DNA of 64,000 nucleotides from Garcia nutans (taxonomy: Eukaryota; Streptophyta; Magnoliopsida; Malpighiales; Euphorbiaceae). The stretch spans positions 66,445,001 to 66,509,000 of the forward strand of contig CANTUV010000031.1 in the NCBI GenBank assembly GCA_947685225.1, in the 5' to 3' direction. Both the position numbers and the translations under genes were made by a program. This document shows positions 1 to 10,813 of this stretch, one piece after another. The notes under the pieces are model-generated. The model saw nothing but the letters and a program-made list of their open reading frames with translations, was not told the DNA's origin and ran no database searches. The first letter of the stretch is position 1; every line of letters starts with the position of its first letter.

Positions 1-1721
1 AGGGTGGAAAATGTATTTTGATGGAGCAGTAAACAGGAAAGGGGCAGGTTTGGGAGTTATACTAGAATCGCCCAAAGGGGAACTTATCCCTTTAGCCAAA
101 AAGTTGAAATTTAGGGCAACCAATAATATGGTGGAATACGAAGCTTGTATTTTTGGTTTGGAAACCCTAATGATTATGAAGGTGGATAAGGTGAAAGTTT
201 ATGGTGATTCATTGCTAGTTGTATCCCAAGTAAAAAGAGAATGGGAGTTGAAAGAAGAAAAATTAAAACCATACCACCATTACTTGACCATGATGAAAAA
301 GAACTTTAAGAAGTGTAGGTTTATACACCTATCAAGAGAAGAAAATATGATGGTTGATGCCCTAGCCACATTGGCTTCGGCATGGGAAAACCCTGTTAGC
401 TTATTCCTTAAGCCTCTGATCTTGACCAATTCATCAACTCCTTGCTATGAATATGAAACAATCCTGGAAATTGATATGGACCATGATGCGTGGTATGATA
501 CTATAAGGCAATTTTTGGAAGAAAGAGAATACCCACCGGAGGCAACAAAGAAAGAGAGAAGAGCCATAAGGCGGTGGTCATTGCAATACATAGGAGAGTT
601 ATATCAAAGATGGCCTGATGGAGTGCATTTGAGATGTTTAAGAAAGCCTGAAGTGGAGCGCATCATGTCAGAATTATGTGCGGGAAGTTGCAGTCCGCAC
701 ATGAATGGTTTGGCCCTAGTTAAGAAGATTATTCGACAAGGTTACTATTGGTTGACCATGGAGAAAGATTGTATTGAGTTCGTAAAGAGGTGCCATCAAT
801 GTCAGATGTATAGTAACTTGAATCACATACCTCCTAAAGAATTGCATTCAATGCCTTCACCCTGGCCATTTGCCACCTGGGGTATCGACATTATAGGAGA
901 GATACATCCGACAGCTTCAAACGGTCACCGTTTCATTGTGGTAGCAGTAGATTATTTTTCAAAATGGGTCAAAGCCGAATCCTTTAATAAACTAGGTGCA
1001 AGCCAAATGGCTAGGTTTATTGAAAAGAACCTCATCTACAGATACGGGGTCCCACATAGTGTGATATCAGACAATGGGGTACAGTTTTAAGGAGCAGTTA
1101 AGGATTTATTCTCGAAGTACCAAATCCATCATCATAGATCCTCTCCTTATAGACCAAAGGCTAATGGTGTCGTGGAAGCAACAAACAAGACAATTAAGCA
1201 AATTTTGTCCAAGATGGCCAACACTTACAGGGATTGGTTAGAGATGCTTCCCTTTTTTAGGATATAGGACAAGTGTGTGAACACCTCCTGGAATGACACC
1301 GTTCTCTTTGGTTTATGGGATGTAAGCAGTATTGCCAATTGAAATTGAGATCAAGTCATTAAGAGTAGTCTTGGAAGCTGAAATGCCTGAAATAGAATGG
1401 GTAACGAGCAGATGCACTCAGTTAGCTTTACTAGAAGAGAGAAGGTTAAAGGCACTGTATCATCATCAACTGTATCAAAAGAAGATAGCTCGGGCCTACA
1501 ATAGAAGGGTTAAAATAAAAAAATTTAGAGTCGGGGATTTAGTGTTGAAACAATGTAAGCCTAATGTATCTGATCCAAGAGGAAAGTTCAGGCCTAGCTG
1601 GGAAGGGCCATATGTCGTGAAACAAGTCATGAACAAAGGTGCGGTGAAGTTGTTAGACATGGACGGGAACAAATTTAGTGAGCCAGTAAACATTGACAGG
1701 TTGAAGAAATTTTATGTATGA
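1..1721 (+). pseudogene. Tat-lineage Ty3-gypsy pol, 3' part: second RNase H and integrase (copy 1)
   Basis: The reading frame is already open at the window edge. An archaeal-type RNase H (motifs YFDGA, NNMVEYEA, GDSLLVV, DALATLA) occupies roughly the first 120 residues. An integrase zinc-binding region follows, ending in CHQC, then the catalytic core with Asp in WGIDIIGE and Asp in ISDNG; the catalytic Glu lies in VEATNK near 1175. A basic C-terminal domain ends at TGA 1719-1721. The frame is broken by TAA at 1088-1090, where the copy at 13419-16021 has CAA, and by a 5-base deletion near 1253. Reverse transcriptase would lie left of the window. A second RNase H between the usual RNase H and integrase is a hallmark of the Tat/Ogre lineage. 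The product cannot be functional as one polyprotein. Confidence 0.93.
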
Positions 1722-2129
1722 TAAAAAAAAGGAAAAAAGAGCTCGCTAGGTTGAAAACCCAAAAAGGGCAGCCTAGGCAAAAGTTAGAGCAGTCCGCTAG
1801 TTCCGAAAACCCGAAAGGGCGGGCTAGGTAACAATTAGGGCTAAATGAGAGAAAATCGTCAATTAGAAAACCCGAAAGGGCTAATTAGCAATAGGAGTAA
1901 TCTTGTGTATGCTGGCTTTATGTTTGGTTGTTCCCCAATTTAATAAAACAAAATTAATGTTAAAATTGTTCTATGTGCACTGTTATAAGTATTCGACCAG
2001 ATATGGATGAAATAAATAAACACAATAGCAAAAGATGATGACAAATTATAAATGGAAAAGAAGCATCTTTTATTACTTTAATTATTTTTTCATCCTAACA
2101 ATACACTTTCTGATTGACAAATGTAAAAT
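1722..2129 (+). other. Non-coding segment after pol with three stem-loops
   Basis: There is no gene here. Directly after the pol stop lie three stem-loops: arms at 1746-1750/1772-1776 (CTAGG/CCTAG), 1797-1800/1824-1827 (CTAG/CTAG) and 1861-1866/1881-1886 (AATTAG/CTAATT). Each encloses a run of A followed by a CCC...GGG inner stem; the last two have the GNRA-type core CCCGAAAGGG at 1811-1820 and 1871-1880. The same order recurs after the second pol copy at 16034-16195, so this is a conserved part of the element. Confidence 0.75.
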
Positions 2130-3410
2130 CTATGGCAGTCGATAAGTGTAACATGCAGGCCAGCTTTGCCTCAGCTGATCCAAGTAGGCTTCAGTCAAGC
2201 AAGACATGTCTAAGTCAGGAGCAAAGTCAGAATCACGAGGCTCAGCTCCATACTGACACCCAAGTCGGCGAGGGTCATAGCATGTACTTTGACAAAGAGC
2301 AGCAAGGGGAACGTACATCAAGTATGTCCGCATGGTGATACGAGAAATTTTCCACCAAGGTACCAACCAACGGATATTGACTTCAGAACGTGAGTGGATC
2401 CAATCAACCCAGTCAGCATATGAAGAAGCAAGATGGAGTAGCTTCCTAGTAGAATGATGATGTAGAAAGTATCTAGCAAAATCCATGGATGGAGTATCAA
2501 GCAAACAAAGATGCTCTTGAAGCCAAATCTGTGAAGAAAGAATTAAATTAAAAAGAAAAGAAAAAAAAGAGAGAGAAAAAAGAGAGTCCGCTAAGTTTAA
2601 AATGCGTAAGGGCAGCTTAGGCAAAAATTATGACAGCTCGCTAGTTCCAAAAACCTGCATGGGCAGACTAGGCAAAAGTTAGAGCAATAAAAAGAAAAAA
2701 GAAAACCTAAATTGAAAACCTGAAAGGGCAGTTTAGGTAATTACCTGAAGCAGTAACAGACTCCCAGTCAGTCTCTTTGACAATCCTGATTTAAATCGGT
2801 CTAATCCAACTAAGGTCTTGGCTAAGATCACAGGTACCGGCGACAAGCCTCCTTCCATTTGGTCCATAATATCCAATACTCGTGGATCAATATAGTTGTC
2901 AGAAGAAACAAGCAAGAATTGGCCAAGTAAGCAAAGACAAAGCATGCGTCCCCATGCCTTAGTAGGGGCCAAATGAGAGAAACAAAAGTCAATCAAAGGG
3001 GCGAGTAGAATTTTTCCACCTCTCATCAACCAAAGAACTTCTGGTTTTGGAATTTGAAATAACATCTGCATCTTCTGTTGAGTCCTGGAAATCAATGTGG
3101 GTAACACCATTTGTTGATTATTGGTATATCCAAGGATGGCCTCAAATTCTTCAATCAAGGGACATATTTCAAAGCCATTAATTCTAAATACCCTAGAATC
3201 CGTATCCCAAAAGGAAGCCACGACATGTAAGAAGGAGTGGTCCAATTTAACATTTTGAAAACATTTTAAAACATCAAGTTTTGACCATAAAATTTGCTTC
3301 CAATGAATGGCATCCATATTCTTAAATAAAATTTTTATTCTCTTTAAATGATGCTCGGTCATGGTGAATGAATGAAGAAAAAAATTAAAACTGTTAAAGG
3401 GAGTCTTCAT
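2130..3410 (-). CDS. DUF7745-like (plant mobile domain related) gene, antisense inside the Tat element
   Basis: Two exons join in phase 0 without a stop: 3410-2745, a donor GTAATT at 2744, then an acceptor CAG before 2528 and exon 2528-2130, giving about 354 residues. Exon 1 contains FWDTDSRVFRINGFEICP, which resembles the opening of the DUF7745 domain found in plant transposon-derived proteins. Exon 2 carries DWIHSRSEVNIRWLVPWW followed by MYVPLAAL and DPRRLGCQYG, matching the second half of that domain. The gene runs opposite to the retrotransposon and sits between pol and the 3' array. A TATA-like box is at 3434-3441, so Met17 (3362) may be a better start than Met1. The intron holds three of the element's CCC/GGG stem-loops. 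Function is unknown; this family is linked to transposases. The family call is from remembered motifs, not a search. Confidence 0.62.
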
Positions 3411-3433
3411 GTTGAAAGAGAAAAGAATTTTGG

Positions 3434-3441
3434 TTTATATA
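3434..3441 (-). promoter_or_regulatory. TATA-like box upstream of the antisense DUF7745-like gene
   Basis: On the minus strand this reads TATATAAA, 24 bases before the first ATG (3410) and 71 before the second in-frame ATG (3362). The spacing suits the second ATG. This is an inference from position only; AT-rich DNA makes chance matches common. Confidence 0.3.
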
Positions 3442-3907
3442 TTAAAATATGGCATGAAGGGTGATTTATATAGAAGAAAGAAACCTTTTCCAAAAGTGAA
3501 AAGGAAAAGGTGATGGGAAAGAATAAGACCATATGCCATAAGGAAAGGAATTAGTGGCAATTTCCTTTACCACATTGGATTGGGTTTAGCAAATGATGTG
3601 TATTATAAAGTTATGATGTACTGTGATAAAAAATAATAATATAAAAAAAATAAAAAAAGGGGAGTTACAGTAAAGAGGAAAATTGTATTTTTTCATTATT
3701 GTACAATATTTTACATTTGCTACATTATTTAAATATCACTAAGAGGGTGGTGGTAGGACATCAAATAAAGCCTTGAAAATGTCATCGCCTGTTGGAGGAG
3801 GGAGCAAATCACTCATCCCGAGTTAGCCCAAAGCGGGAGCACCAAAACTCAGCAAATTACTCGTCCAGGGATCACCTGAAGCGGGAGCACCCAAAATCTT
3901 TATTACC
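3442..3907. other. Gap between the two antisense genes
   Basis: AT-rich DNA between the DUF7745-like gene and the last exon of the plant-mobile-domain gene. No reading frame of note. A short direct repeat (GCGGGAGCACC) occurs at about 3833-3890. It could hold the 3' UTR of the mobile-domain gene and the promoter of the next one. Confidence 0.5.
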
Positions 3908-4429
3908 TTAAAGTTTCGATCCATCATGGTCCTCATCAGAAGCAAACAAAAGGATCTCATGGTCGTCAGTCTGGGGGGTTCTTGATGAAGAAGCGCCAGG
4001 ATCCCTCATCCCCTGAAATCGAAAGTCTCGGAAATGTTGTTCGGATTGGTGATATAAACTTTTAAAATGAGAAGCCTGCTGACGACTTGTAGCTAACTCT
4101 TGTTGAAGCTTCCTGTTTTGTTCTTCGAGCATCCGTTGTGAGCCAAGGAGGAAAAGGTAAGAGCATACATAATCATTCATACATATAGCATAAATTACTA
4201 TGAAATAAAAAACGTACCAGGTAGTTCATATCAATGCCCTGCGGATGAGATGGCATATCTAGCGGGCTAGAATGAGCAAACAAAGGGGCAACAAAAGAAG
4301 GTCCAGCCTCATGATCAAATAAGCCAATAGCCTGCAACAATCATTAAAGAATCAAGGAAAGAAAAAAAAAAGCAGTTGCAAGGGAAAAGTGTTTAAAGTG
4401 CAAAAACCCCTTGGAAGATCAAAACAAGG

Positions 4430-4870
4430 AAAGAAGAGCATGAATCAAGTAAGACATGGCCAAGTCAAATCAAGCTTGGCCATGTCACCTCAAAGGAAAT
4501 CTTGGCAGAACATGACACGGGCAGGAGACACGACCAAGCCATTGGCCGTGTCTCACCTAAAGGGCAATGCCAAGAAGGACCAAGCAAAGAAAGAAAAGAA
4601 ACAGTAGGCGACACTGGAAGGCGACACAGCCAAGCCACTGACCGTGTCAGATGACATGGCCAGAAGCTTGGCTGTGTCCCATCCTAAGCCAAGAACAAAG
4701 AAGAACCAAAGAAAAGACACAGAAGCTGACACACCCAGGAGACATGGCCAAGCCACTGGTCGTTTCACATGACACGGCCAGGAGCTTGGCCTTGTCACTC
4801 TCATCTTCAAAGAACAAAGAAGACCGAAGGAGAAATAGAAGATGACACACTCAGGTGACACGGCCATTTA
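4430..4870. repeat. Inverted-repeat-rich intron with GACACGGCC / GGCCGTGTC motifs
   Basis: At least five short hairpins of the pattern GACACGGCCA ... TGGCCGTGTC lie in the intron between two PMD exons, with variants that keep pairing through G-T wobble (for example GACATGGCCA with TGGCTGTGTC near 4653-4678). The same arms occur in the LTRs at 6955-7110 and 28677-28920. Open frames seen here on both strands are products of the repeat. Confidence 0.7.
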
Positions 4871-6115
4871 CCTGAGAAGTACTAGTCTCGAGATGTGGAA
4901 CAGACTCTCCTGTATTTTCGTGATGTTCTTCTTCATCTCTATCCCCATTTTCGTCATAAATCTCCCGCACACCAACAGGAGATACATCAAAGTTCAAGAG
5001 TCTTCTCTGAATAAAATGGGTATAAAATGGACTTGGTAAATGGAGAAATGACTCGGCATCATAACCATACCGGGCCGACCACCATGCATCCTCCGGCATT
5101 GACATAATATTTAAAGTATATTCCGTAATTTGCATCGGAAACCTCCGCTGCTCTGGACCGAGAAACCATTCATAAACTCTCTCCCTGAGAAACCAGCCAC
5201 TAGACACTGGGCCAGCAATAATTTGGCGAGAATGTTGGAAAGACAGTGCAGCCCTCATCAAAGGAGACCAGTTTGCTCACTCTTCTGGGCTCCACCAGGC
5301 CAAATTCACCTTCAAAATAACATATGGCAAGAAAAATTTCACTTAAAATTTAAAGCATACTAATGTTATTTTACATAGTCCTAAGTTAAACGTCTCAACA
5401 CATAGCGGTGAGTATGCACATGATGAGAGCCGAAAATGTCCACACGATCAGACAACCAGAAATTTAATCTCGGATACCCGACTCTCTCTCAGAAAATACC
5501 GGGTACCCTCATGAGGTTATGTTCATATGCCCATACCTACAACAATGATAGTAAAGATCAAATTTATGCAAGAAAAGAGTGAAAATAACATTGGTGAAGG
5601 AAAAGAATACCTCGACAACTGCCATCAAGCCGACAAAAGACTTCTTATTTTGGCAAAGCTTATCAAGACCATGGTCAAGACATGCGAGACCAGCTTCACC
5701 CCAGGTAGAGGATGGTACCATTTTGAGATGAGAAAGGGCACTCAACACTAACAAGTGGATGGAGGATTCAGTGCTGCCTAAGATGGTCGACCCGAGCAGA
5801 TATAACAAAAATCATCGAGCATATTGTTCGGCCCTATCTTTGCCAACCCGTCCTTCGTAGTTCATCCAATAACTACGAATTGGCTCATTTTTTTTTATCT
5901 TAAAAGGCCCTTTATATGATGTTTCCATACCAGTTAATTCCTGAATTTCTTCAAATGTTAAAGTCTCAGTGGTCAGAGGGACCGGAACACCATCATATCG
6001 AAGGCCGGTTATGGCAGAAAAATTGACTGGACCAATTGTCATCTCTCTAATGGGCAAGTGAAAAGTGTGGGTTGTGTCCAACCATCGCTCTGCAAGCGCC
6101 TGGACTATGCTCTGG

Positions 6116-8916
6116 TGTAATATCCCAATGTATGCCCTAGAAGTTTTGAATATTATTGTTGTTTTGATTGGATTGAGTGTATATGTTAATTTGAAAGAGA
6201 AAAGAATTTTTAAAGGAAGTGTATATGTTGCATATATGGTAGTATAAATAACATATACATAAGTCAAATGAGGGGTCAATGGAAGAGGATATTTTTATGT
6301 GATATGTGAAATTACCATAATGGGCATACAAGTGACAAAAGTTAAGTTAAATGACAAAGGGTATATAGGTAATTGCTTGGTGAAAATCTCTTGGTGGAGA
6401 TTTAAAGAAGAAAAGAAGGATTGACTTGTCTTCATTTTTCTTTTCTTTGCATGAGTGGCCGGCTATCCAAAGGGAAAAGAGAGCAATTGAAGTATTTTGG
6501 TTTCTAACATCAAATTGGAAGAGGAATCAAAGGATTGAATTGAAGATTGGTGAAATTTCTTCATTTAAGGTTAGTACTCTTTTGTTTTCTTTTGTTAATT
6601 TTGAAGTTGTGTCTAAGATGAATTGTGATTTATTGATGTGATGATGTGGTGTGTTTGAGTTGTGTATATAAGTGTTAGAATTGATTGTAAGTCAAAAGAT
6701 TGAATTGGTGATTGGTTTGGTTTTGAATATGGTAAGTTATGTGGAGGTTGATAGTGGAAGATCAAGAGTAAATTTGGTTTTAGGGTTTTGAAGTGATGAA
6801 TGATTAAATGTATGGTTAATTGTGATTATTGTGTTAAACATGCAAAATAGGTGTTAATGACTTTGATTACATCCATTTGAATGAGTTTATGTTGTGTATC
6901 ATGTGTTTAAATGCAATTAGAAGTGTTTTGGCCATAAATAGGGTTTTGTTCTTGAGAGACACGGCCAAAAGCAAGGAGAGACACGGCCAAGTCAAGGAAA
7001 ATTGAGCCGTGTTGGATTGATTTTGGAGGGACACGGCCGTGTCTTATGCATGTGTTTGCTACTGCCAATTGGTTTTGAGAGACACGGCCACAAGCTTGGC
7101 CGTGTCCCTTGATGGTGTTAGCTACTGTGAGTGTTTGTTACTTTTCTCACATTGCTTTGATTCCTCAAAGGTCTTGTTGTACCTAAACCTAAACATAAAC
7201 ACCCTAAACCCTTTGAAAACAAAGAATGACCTAAACAAATATATGTGGAACATACATTCATATGATGTTGAGATTTATAGCATACATTTGATGATATTGA
7301 TGATGCATATGATACTATATAAATAATGTTATGTGTTATATGAATAATGTACTTTGCAATGTTACATCAATGATGCTATATGTAAAATGTGAAGAAGATG
7401 ATGAAGTAATTGATTATGTATAGCTTGGTGGGAGTAATTCTTGAGGGTGAAAGAGATGAGGATCATTCAAAAAGGTATGTACAATGCAATTTATAATGAT
7501 GTGAATAATGATATGTTTGCCTAGTTAATGTAATTGATGTTGTATATATCAATGATGGAATATGAAATGTGAAGGATATGATGAGATAAATGATTGTGTA
7601 TTTGAAAGATGAATTGCTATAATGTGGATTGAAATGTGATGTAAAGCCATTGTGATTGACTATGATAACTCAAATGTGATGTGAAGCCATTGTGATTGGC
7701 AATGATGATTCAATTGAAAGAAATAAGGCATGTTTGCCTAGATGATGATGAGAATTGAAAATGATATTGATGATGAAATAATCAATGAATTGTGTAGCTA
7801 ATGTGTTATTCTATTCTCAGAGTTTGTTGTTGGTGGCATGCCTAATATGAGTAACAATCTCTTGAAGCTTGGTTGGGTCTAGTCCTTGAAGCCTAATTGA
7901 GATGTTACAACCCTTGAAGCTAGGTTGGATTGGTTTTTGAAGCCAAGTTGGGTTGATGCTTAGCATGCTTTGCTCCCCTTGAAGCTTGGTTAAACCTAAA
8001 TCCTTGAAGCCTAGTTGGGTCTATGATAATGATAAATGTGATGATTAAACCAAAGCATTAACTCTGAAAATAGAATGGCATATTAGTGCCGTTTGGGCCC
8101 GAGTCTGTCTTTGTTGTCAATATGATATACAAATGTTGAAATAAATGAGTAATGAGAACTATGGTTGACTTGTTGGAAATGTGATTTATGATTGATGAAT
8201 TGTGAATAAAACAATGTTATGAAGTATGAGGTGTAATGTGTGTATTGATATATTGATTGTGGATACTATTAATGAATTGTGGTTGGTGATAATGATTGTC
8301 TTCATTGGAAATGTGATTCATGATTGGTATGATGTATAATGTGTGTATTGATAAATTAATTGTGAGTATTCGTGACGGGTTGGAATTGGTGATAATGGTA
8401 TGTATATATGTACATAATATATGAATTTAGTCGAGATATATGAAAGGTGCAAATTAAAAAGAGAAAAACATGATAAGAATTAATGGTATATGGAATGAAT
8501 ATAGTATTATTATACGTTAGAATTTCTATAGTGTATGTTTATATTTTATATTGTACTACTAAGCTCTCGGGCTTAGCGCGGTTGTGTAATCGCGCAGGTG
8601 GATATGCGGTTGATCTGGAAGTCCAGCTGTTATGCCACGAGAAGAGTAAGAGTTTGTCGAGACCAACTAGAGGGTAATGCATACATGTATAACTTTTAAT
8701 TACGATGTATTTCTGATGAGAGAGTATTTATATGTATAAATGGAGTTTGATAAAGATAATGATTTTGTAAATGTTATTTAAATTAACATATTATGGTTTG
8801 AACTCTGTTACAGGTTTTTAAAAGATAACGAAAAGTGACATCTTTATACTTTATATACTTACTGTATGTATACTAAGTATATGTATAGTACTTATATAGG
8901 GTATCGGGGTGTTACA
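6116..8916 (+). mobile_element. Solo LTR, TGTAATATCC family, inserted in the PMD gene
   Basis: It begins TGTAATATCC and ends GGGTGTTACA, flanked by TCTGG (6111-6115) and TCCGG (8917-8921), a 5-base duplication with one change. The flanking PMD reading frame rejoins across it. No internal region or coding sequence is present, so it is a solo LTR left by recombination. It contains an AG|GTTAG donor-like site at 6573, the GACACGGCC hairpins, a run of about six CCTTGAAGC repeats (7858-8022), and the conserved CTTAGCGCGG...ATCGCGCAGG double hairpin at 8560-8605. Confidence 0.9.
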
Positions 8917-9534
8917 TCCGGTCTATCTGATATTCTTCAGATGGCAACTGTAAGATGAACAGTTCAAAGCCGCAATCTCGAATAATCCGCCTTAGCCGAG
9001 AAGGCACTACATCGTACCATTGTCGGGCTTTGTAAATACATCCTCCAGTCCGAACAACGCAACGATCATGCTAGCACAAAGCCAGGTAAGTTAATGCAAG
9101 GTAAGTACATATTATTCTATCTGCTTAAATTAATATATTTTTCTTAAATTTTCTAAAAATAATAATACAAAATATATATATATATATGTAATAAAAATAA
9201 CAAAAATAAATAAAAAGAAAAATAAATAAATAAATGATAAAAAAATCAAGAGAAAAAGAAAAAAAAATTACTGCGCTCTTTTCGTTGGAACTGCGGTGAA
9301 GCAGCATCCCGGCCAGTATATTTAAATTTCCATCTTCATGATGCCGAATAAACTCCAATAACTCGGCATTAGAATGAGTCCCTGACCTCAAAGCATGCAT
9401 TGTTTTTGAAAAATATATGCTAAATTTGAAAAGAAATTTGAGAGAATTACGAAATTAAAATTATGCTGTGAAATGAAATGAAGGAATGGTGGCTTTTTAT
9501 AGAGAAACGGCAAGCAAAAAAAAACAAAATTCAA

Positions 9535-9800
9535 AACTGTTCATAAATAGTAAATTTTACTATTTATAAATAGTAAACTTTACTATTATTGAATAGTAAA
9601 TTTTACTATTCATGAATAATGTTATTATTGACGAACAGTATATTTTACTATTTATGGATAGTATTACTATTGATGAATAGTAAAAGTACTATTTCAAATA
9701 GTAAGTACTATTTGATACTATTTGTAAATAGTAAATTTATTATTTATAAATAATAAATAGTTCATGAACAGTGACTACACAGTAACTAAACAGTAAATTC
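9535..9800. repeat. AT-rich string of short palindromes upstream of the PMD start
   Basis: Repeated CTATT ... AATAG inverted repeats with spacers of 2 to 4 bases, such as CTATTTATAAATAG, CTATTGATGAATAG and CTATTTGTAAATAG. It lies just upstream (minus strand) of the PMD first exon and just left of the GGTCCAGAACC array. Confidence 0.75.
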
Positions 9801-9917
9801 AACTATCCACTTTAATCATTCAAATAATTGCGAGTATAGAAATATTTTTACACCTAGGGGGCAATAAGAAGACATATGCATATAATTAGACAAACTTTTT
9901 GAAATAAAAAATTATTA

Positions 9918-10735
9918 GCTCGGGTCCAGAATCCAGATTTTCCTTAGGTCCAGAACCTAGAATTATCCTTGAGTCCAGAACTCGAACCGGGTCCAGAACC
10001 CAAATTTTCATTAGGTCCAGAAACTAGAATTTGTTTCTAAGTCCAGAACTTAGATCGGGTCCAAAACCCAAATTTTTCTTAGGTCCAGAACCTAGAATTA
10101 TCCTTGAGTCTAGAACTCGAACCGGGTCCAGAACCCAAATTTTTCTTAGGTCCAGAACCTAGAATCTTCTTTCAGTCCAGAACTCGAACCGGGCCCAGAA
10201 CCCAAATTTTCCTTAGGTCCAGAACCTAGAATTTGTTTATAAGTCCAAAACTTAGCTCGGGTCCAGAACTCAAATTTTCCTTAGGTTCAGAACCTAGAAT
10301 CTTCCTTGAGTCCAGAGCTCGAATCGGGCCCAGAACCCAAATTTTCCTTAGGTCTAGAACCTAGAATCTTCCTTGAGTCCAGAACTCGAACCGGGTCCAG
10401 AACCCAAATTTTACTTAGATCCAGAACCTAGAATTTGTTTCTAAGTCCAGAACTTAGCTCGGGTCTAGAACCCAAATTTTCCTTAGGTGCAGAACCTAGA
10501 ATTATCCTTGAGTCCAGACCTCGAACTGGGTCCAGAACCCAAATTTTTCTTAGGTCTAGAACCTAGAATCTTCCTTGACTCCAAAACTTGAACCGGGTCC
10601 AGAATCCAAATTTTCCTTAGGTCCAGAACCTAGAATTTGTTTCTAAGTCCAGAACTTAGCTCGGGTCCAGAACCCAATTTTACCATTAGGTCCAGAACCT
10701 AAAAATATTTCTAAGTCTATAACCCAAAACTTCCA
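9918..10735 (+). repeat. Tat 3' tandem array of hairpins (loop CCAGA), 202-base higher-order period
   Basis: Short hairpins alternate: GGGTCCAGAACCC, AGGTCCAGAACCT, GAGTCCAGAACTC and AAGTCCAGAACTT. The stem bases differ but always pair, and the loop is constant. The AAGT unit recurs at an exact 202-base spacing (GAATTTG ends at 10033, 10235, 10437, 10639). The array lies between the antisense genes and the polypurine tract, where Tat/Ogre elements are known to carry variable tandem repeats. Confidence 0.92.
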
Positions 10736-10800
10736 CCATCTCAAAAAAATTAAGTCTTGTTGCTTTTCGCTCTCTTTCACTAAAGTTTCAGATCATTCAA

Positions 10801-10813
10801 GCAGGGGGCAAAC
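10801..10813 (+). promoter_or_regulatory. Polypurine tract of the left Tat element
   Basis: GCAGGGGGCAAAC abuts the LTR start TGTAGACCC. The same tract precedes the LTRs at 35570 and, on the minus strand, 63464. It would prime plus-strand DNA synthesis. Confidence 0.85.

Larger units (their letters stand above)
3908..9400 (-). pseudogene. Plant mobile domain (PMD) gene, antisense in the Tat element, split by a solo LTR
   Basis: Exons readable on the minus strand are 9400-9272; about 9070-8917 joined with 6115-5611 once the solo LTR and one copy of its duplication are ignored; 5536 to about 5380; 5309-4872; about 4331-4218; and a last coiled-coil-like exon ending at 3908 (MLEEQNRKLQQELATSRQQ). 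Borders checked are GT/AG. The core has VQALAERWLDTTHTFHLPI and IGPVNFSAITGLRYDG, the usual start of the PMD, then LGSTILGSTESSIHLLVL and VWAYEH. Several in-frame stops are present: TGA just after QYAR near 5810, TGA near 5493, and TGA near 5277. The domain is known from transposases and from plant proteins such as MAIN-type factors. Here it is a dead or degraded cargo gene of the retrotransposon. Confidence 0.75.

Noticed and set aside
4389..4867. Several frames on both strands between PMD exons
   Set aside because: Products of the GACACGGCC inverted repeats in an intron; the encoded sequences are just the repeat translated.
8555..8640. Compact hairpins suggesting a tRNA-like gene
   Set aside because: No anticodon or T arms, no A and B boxes; the motif is the LTR double hairpin found in other LTRs.
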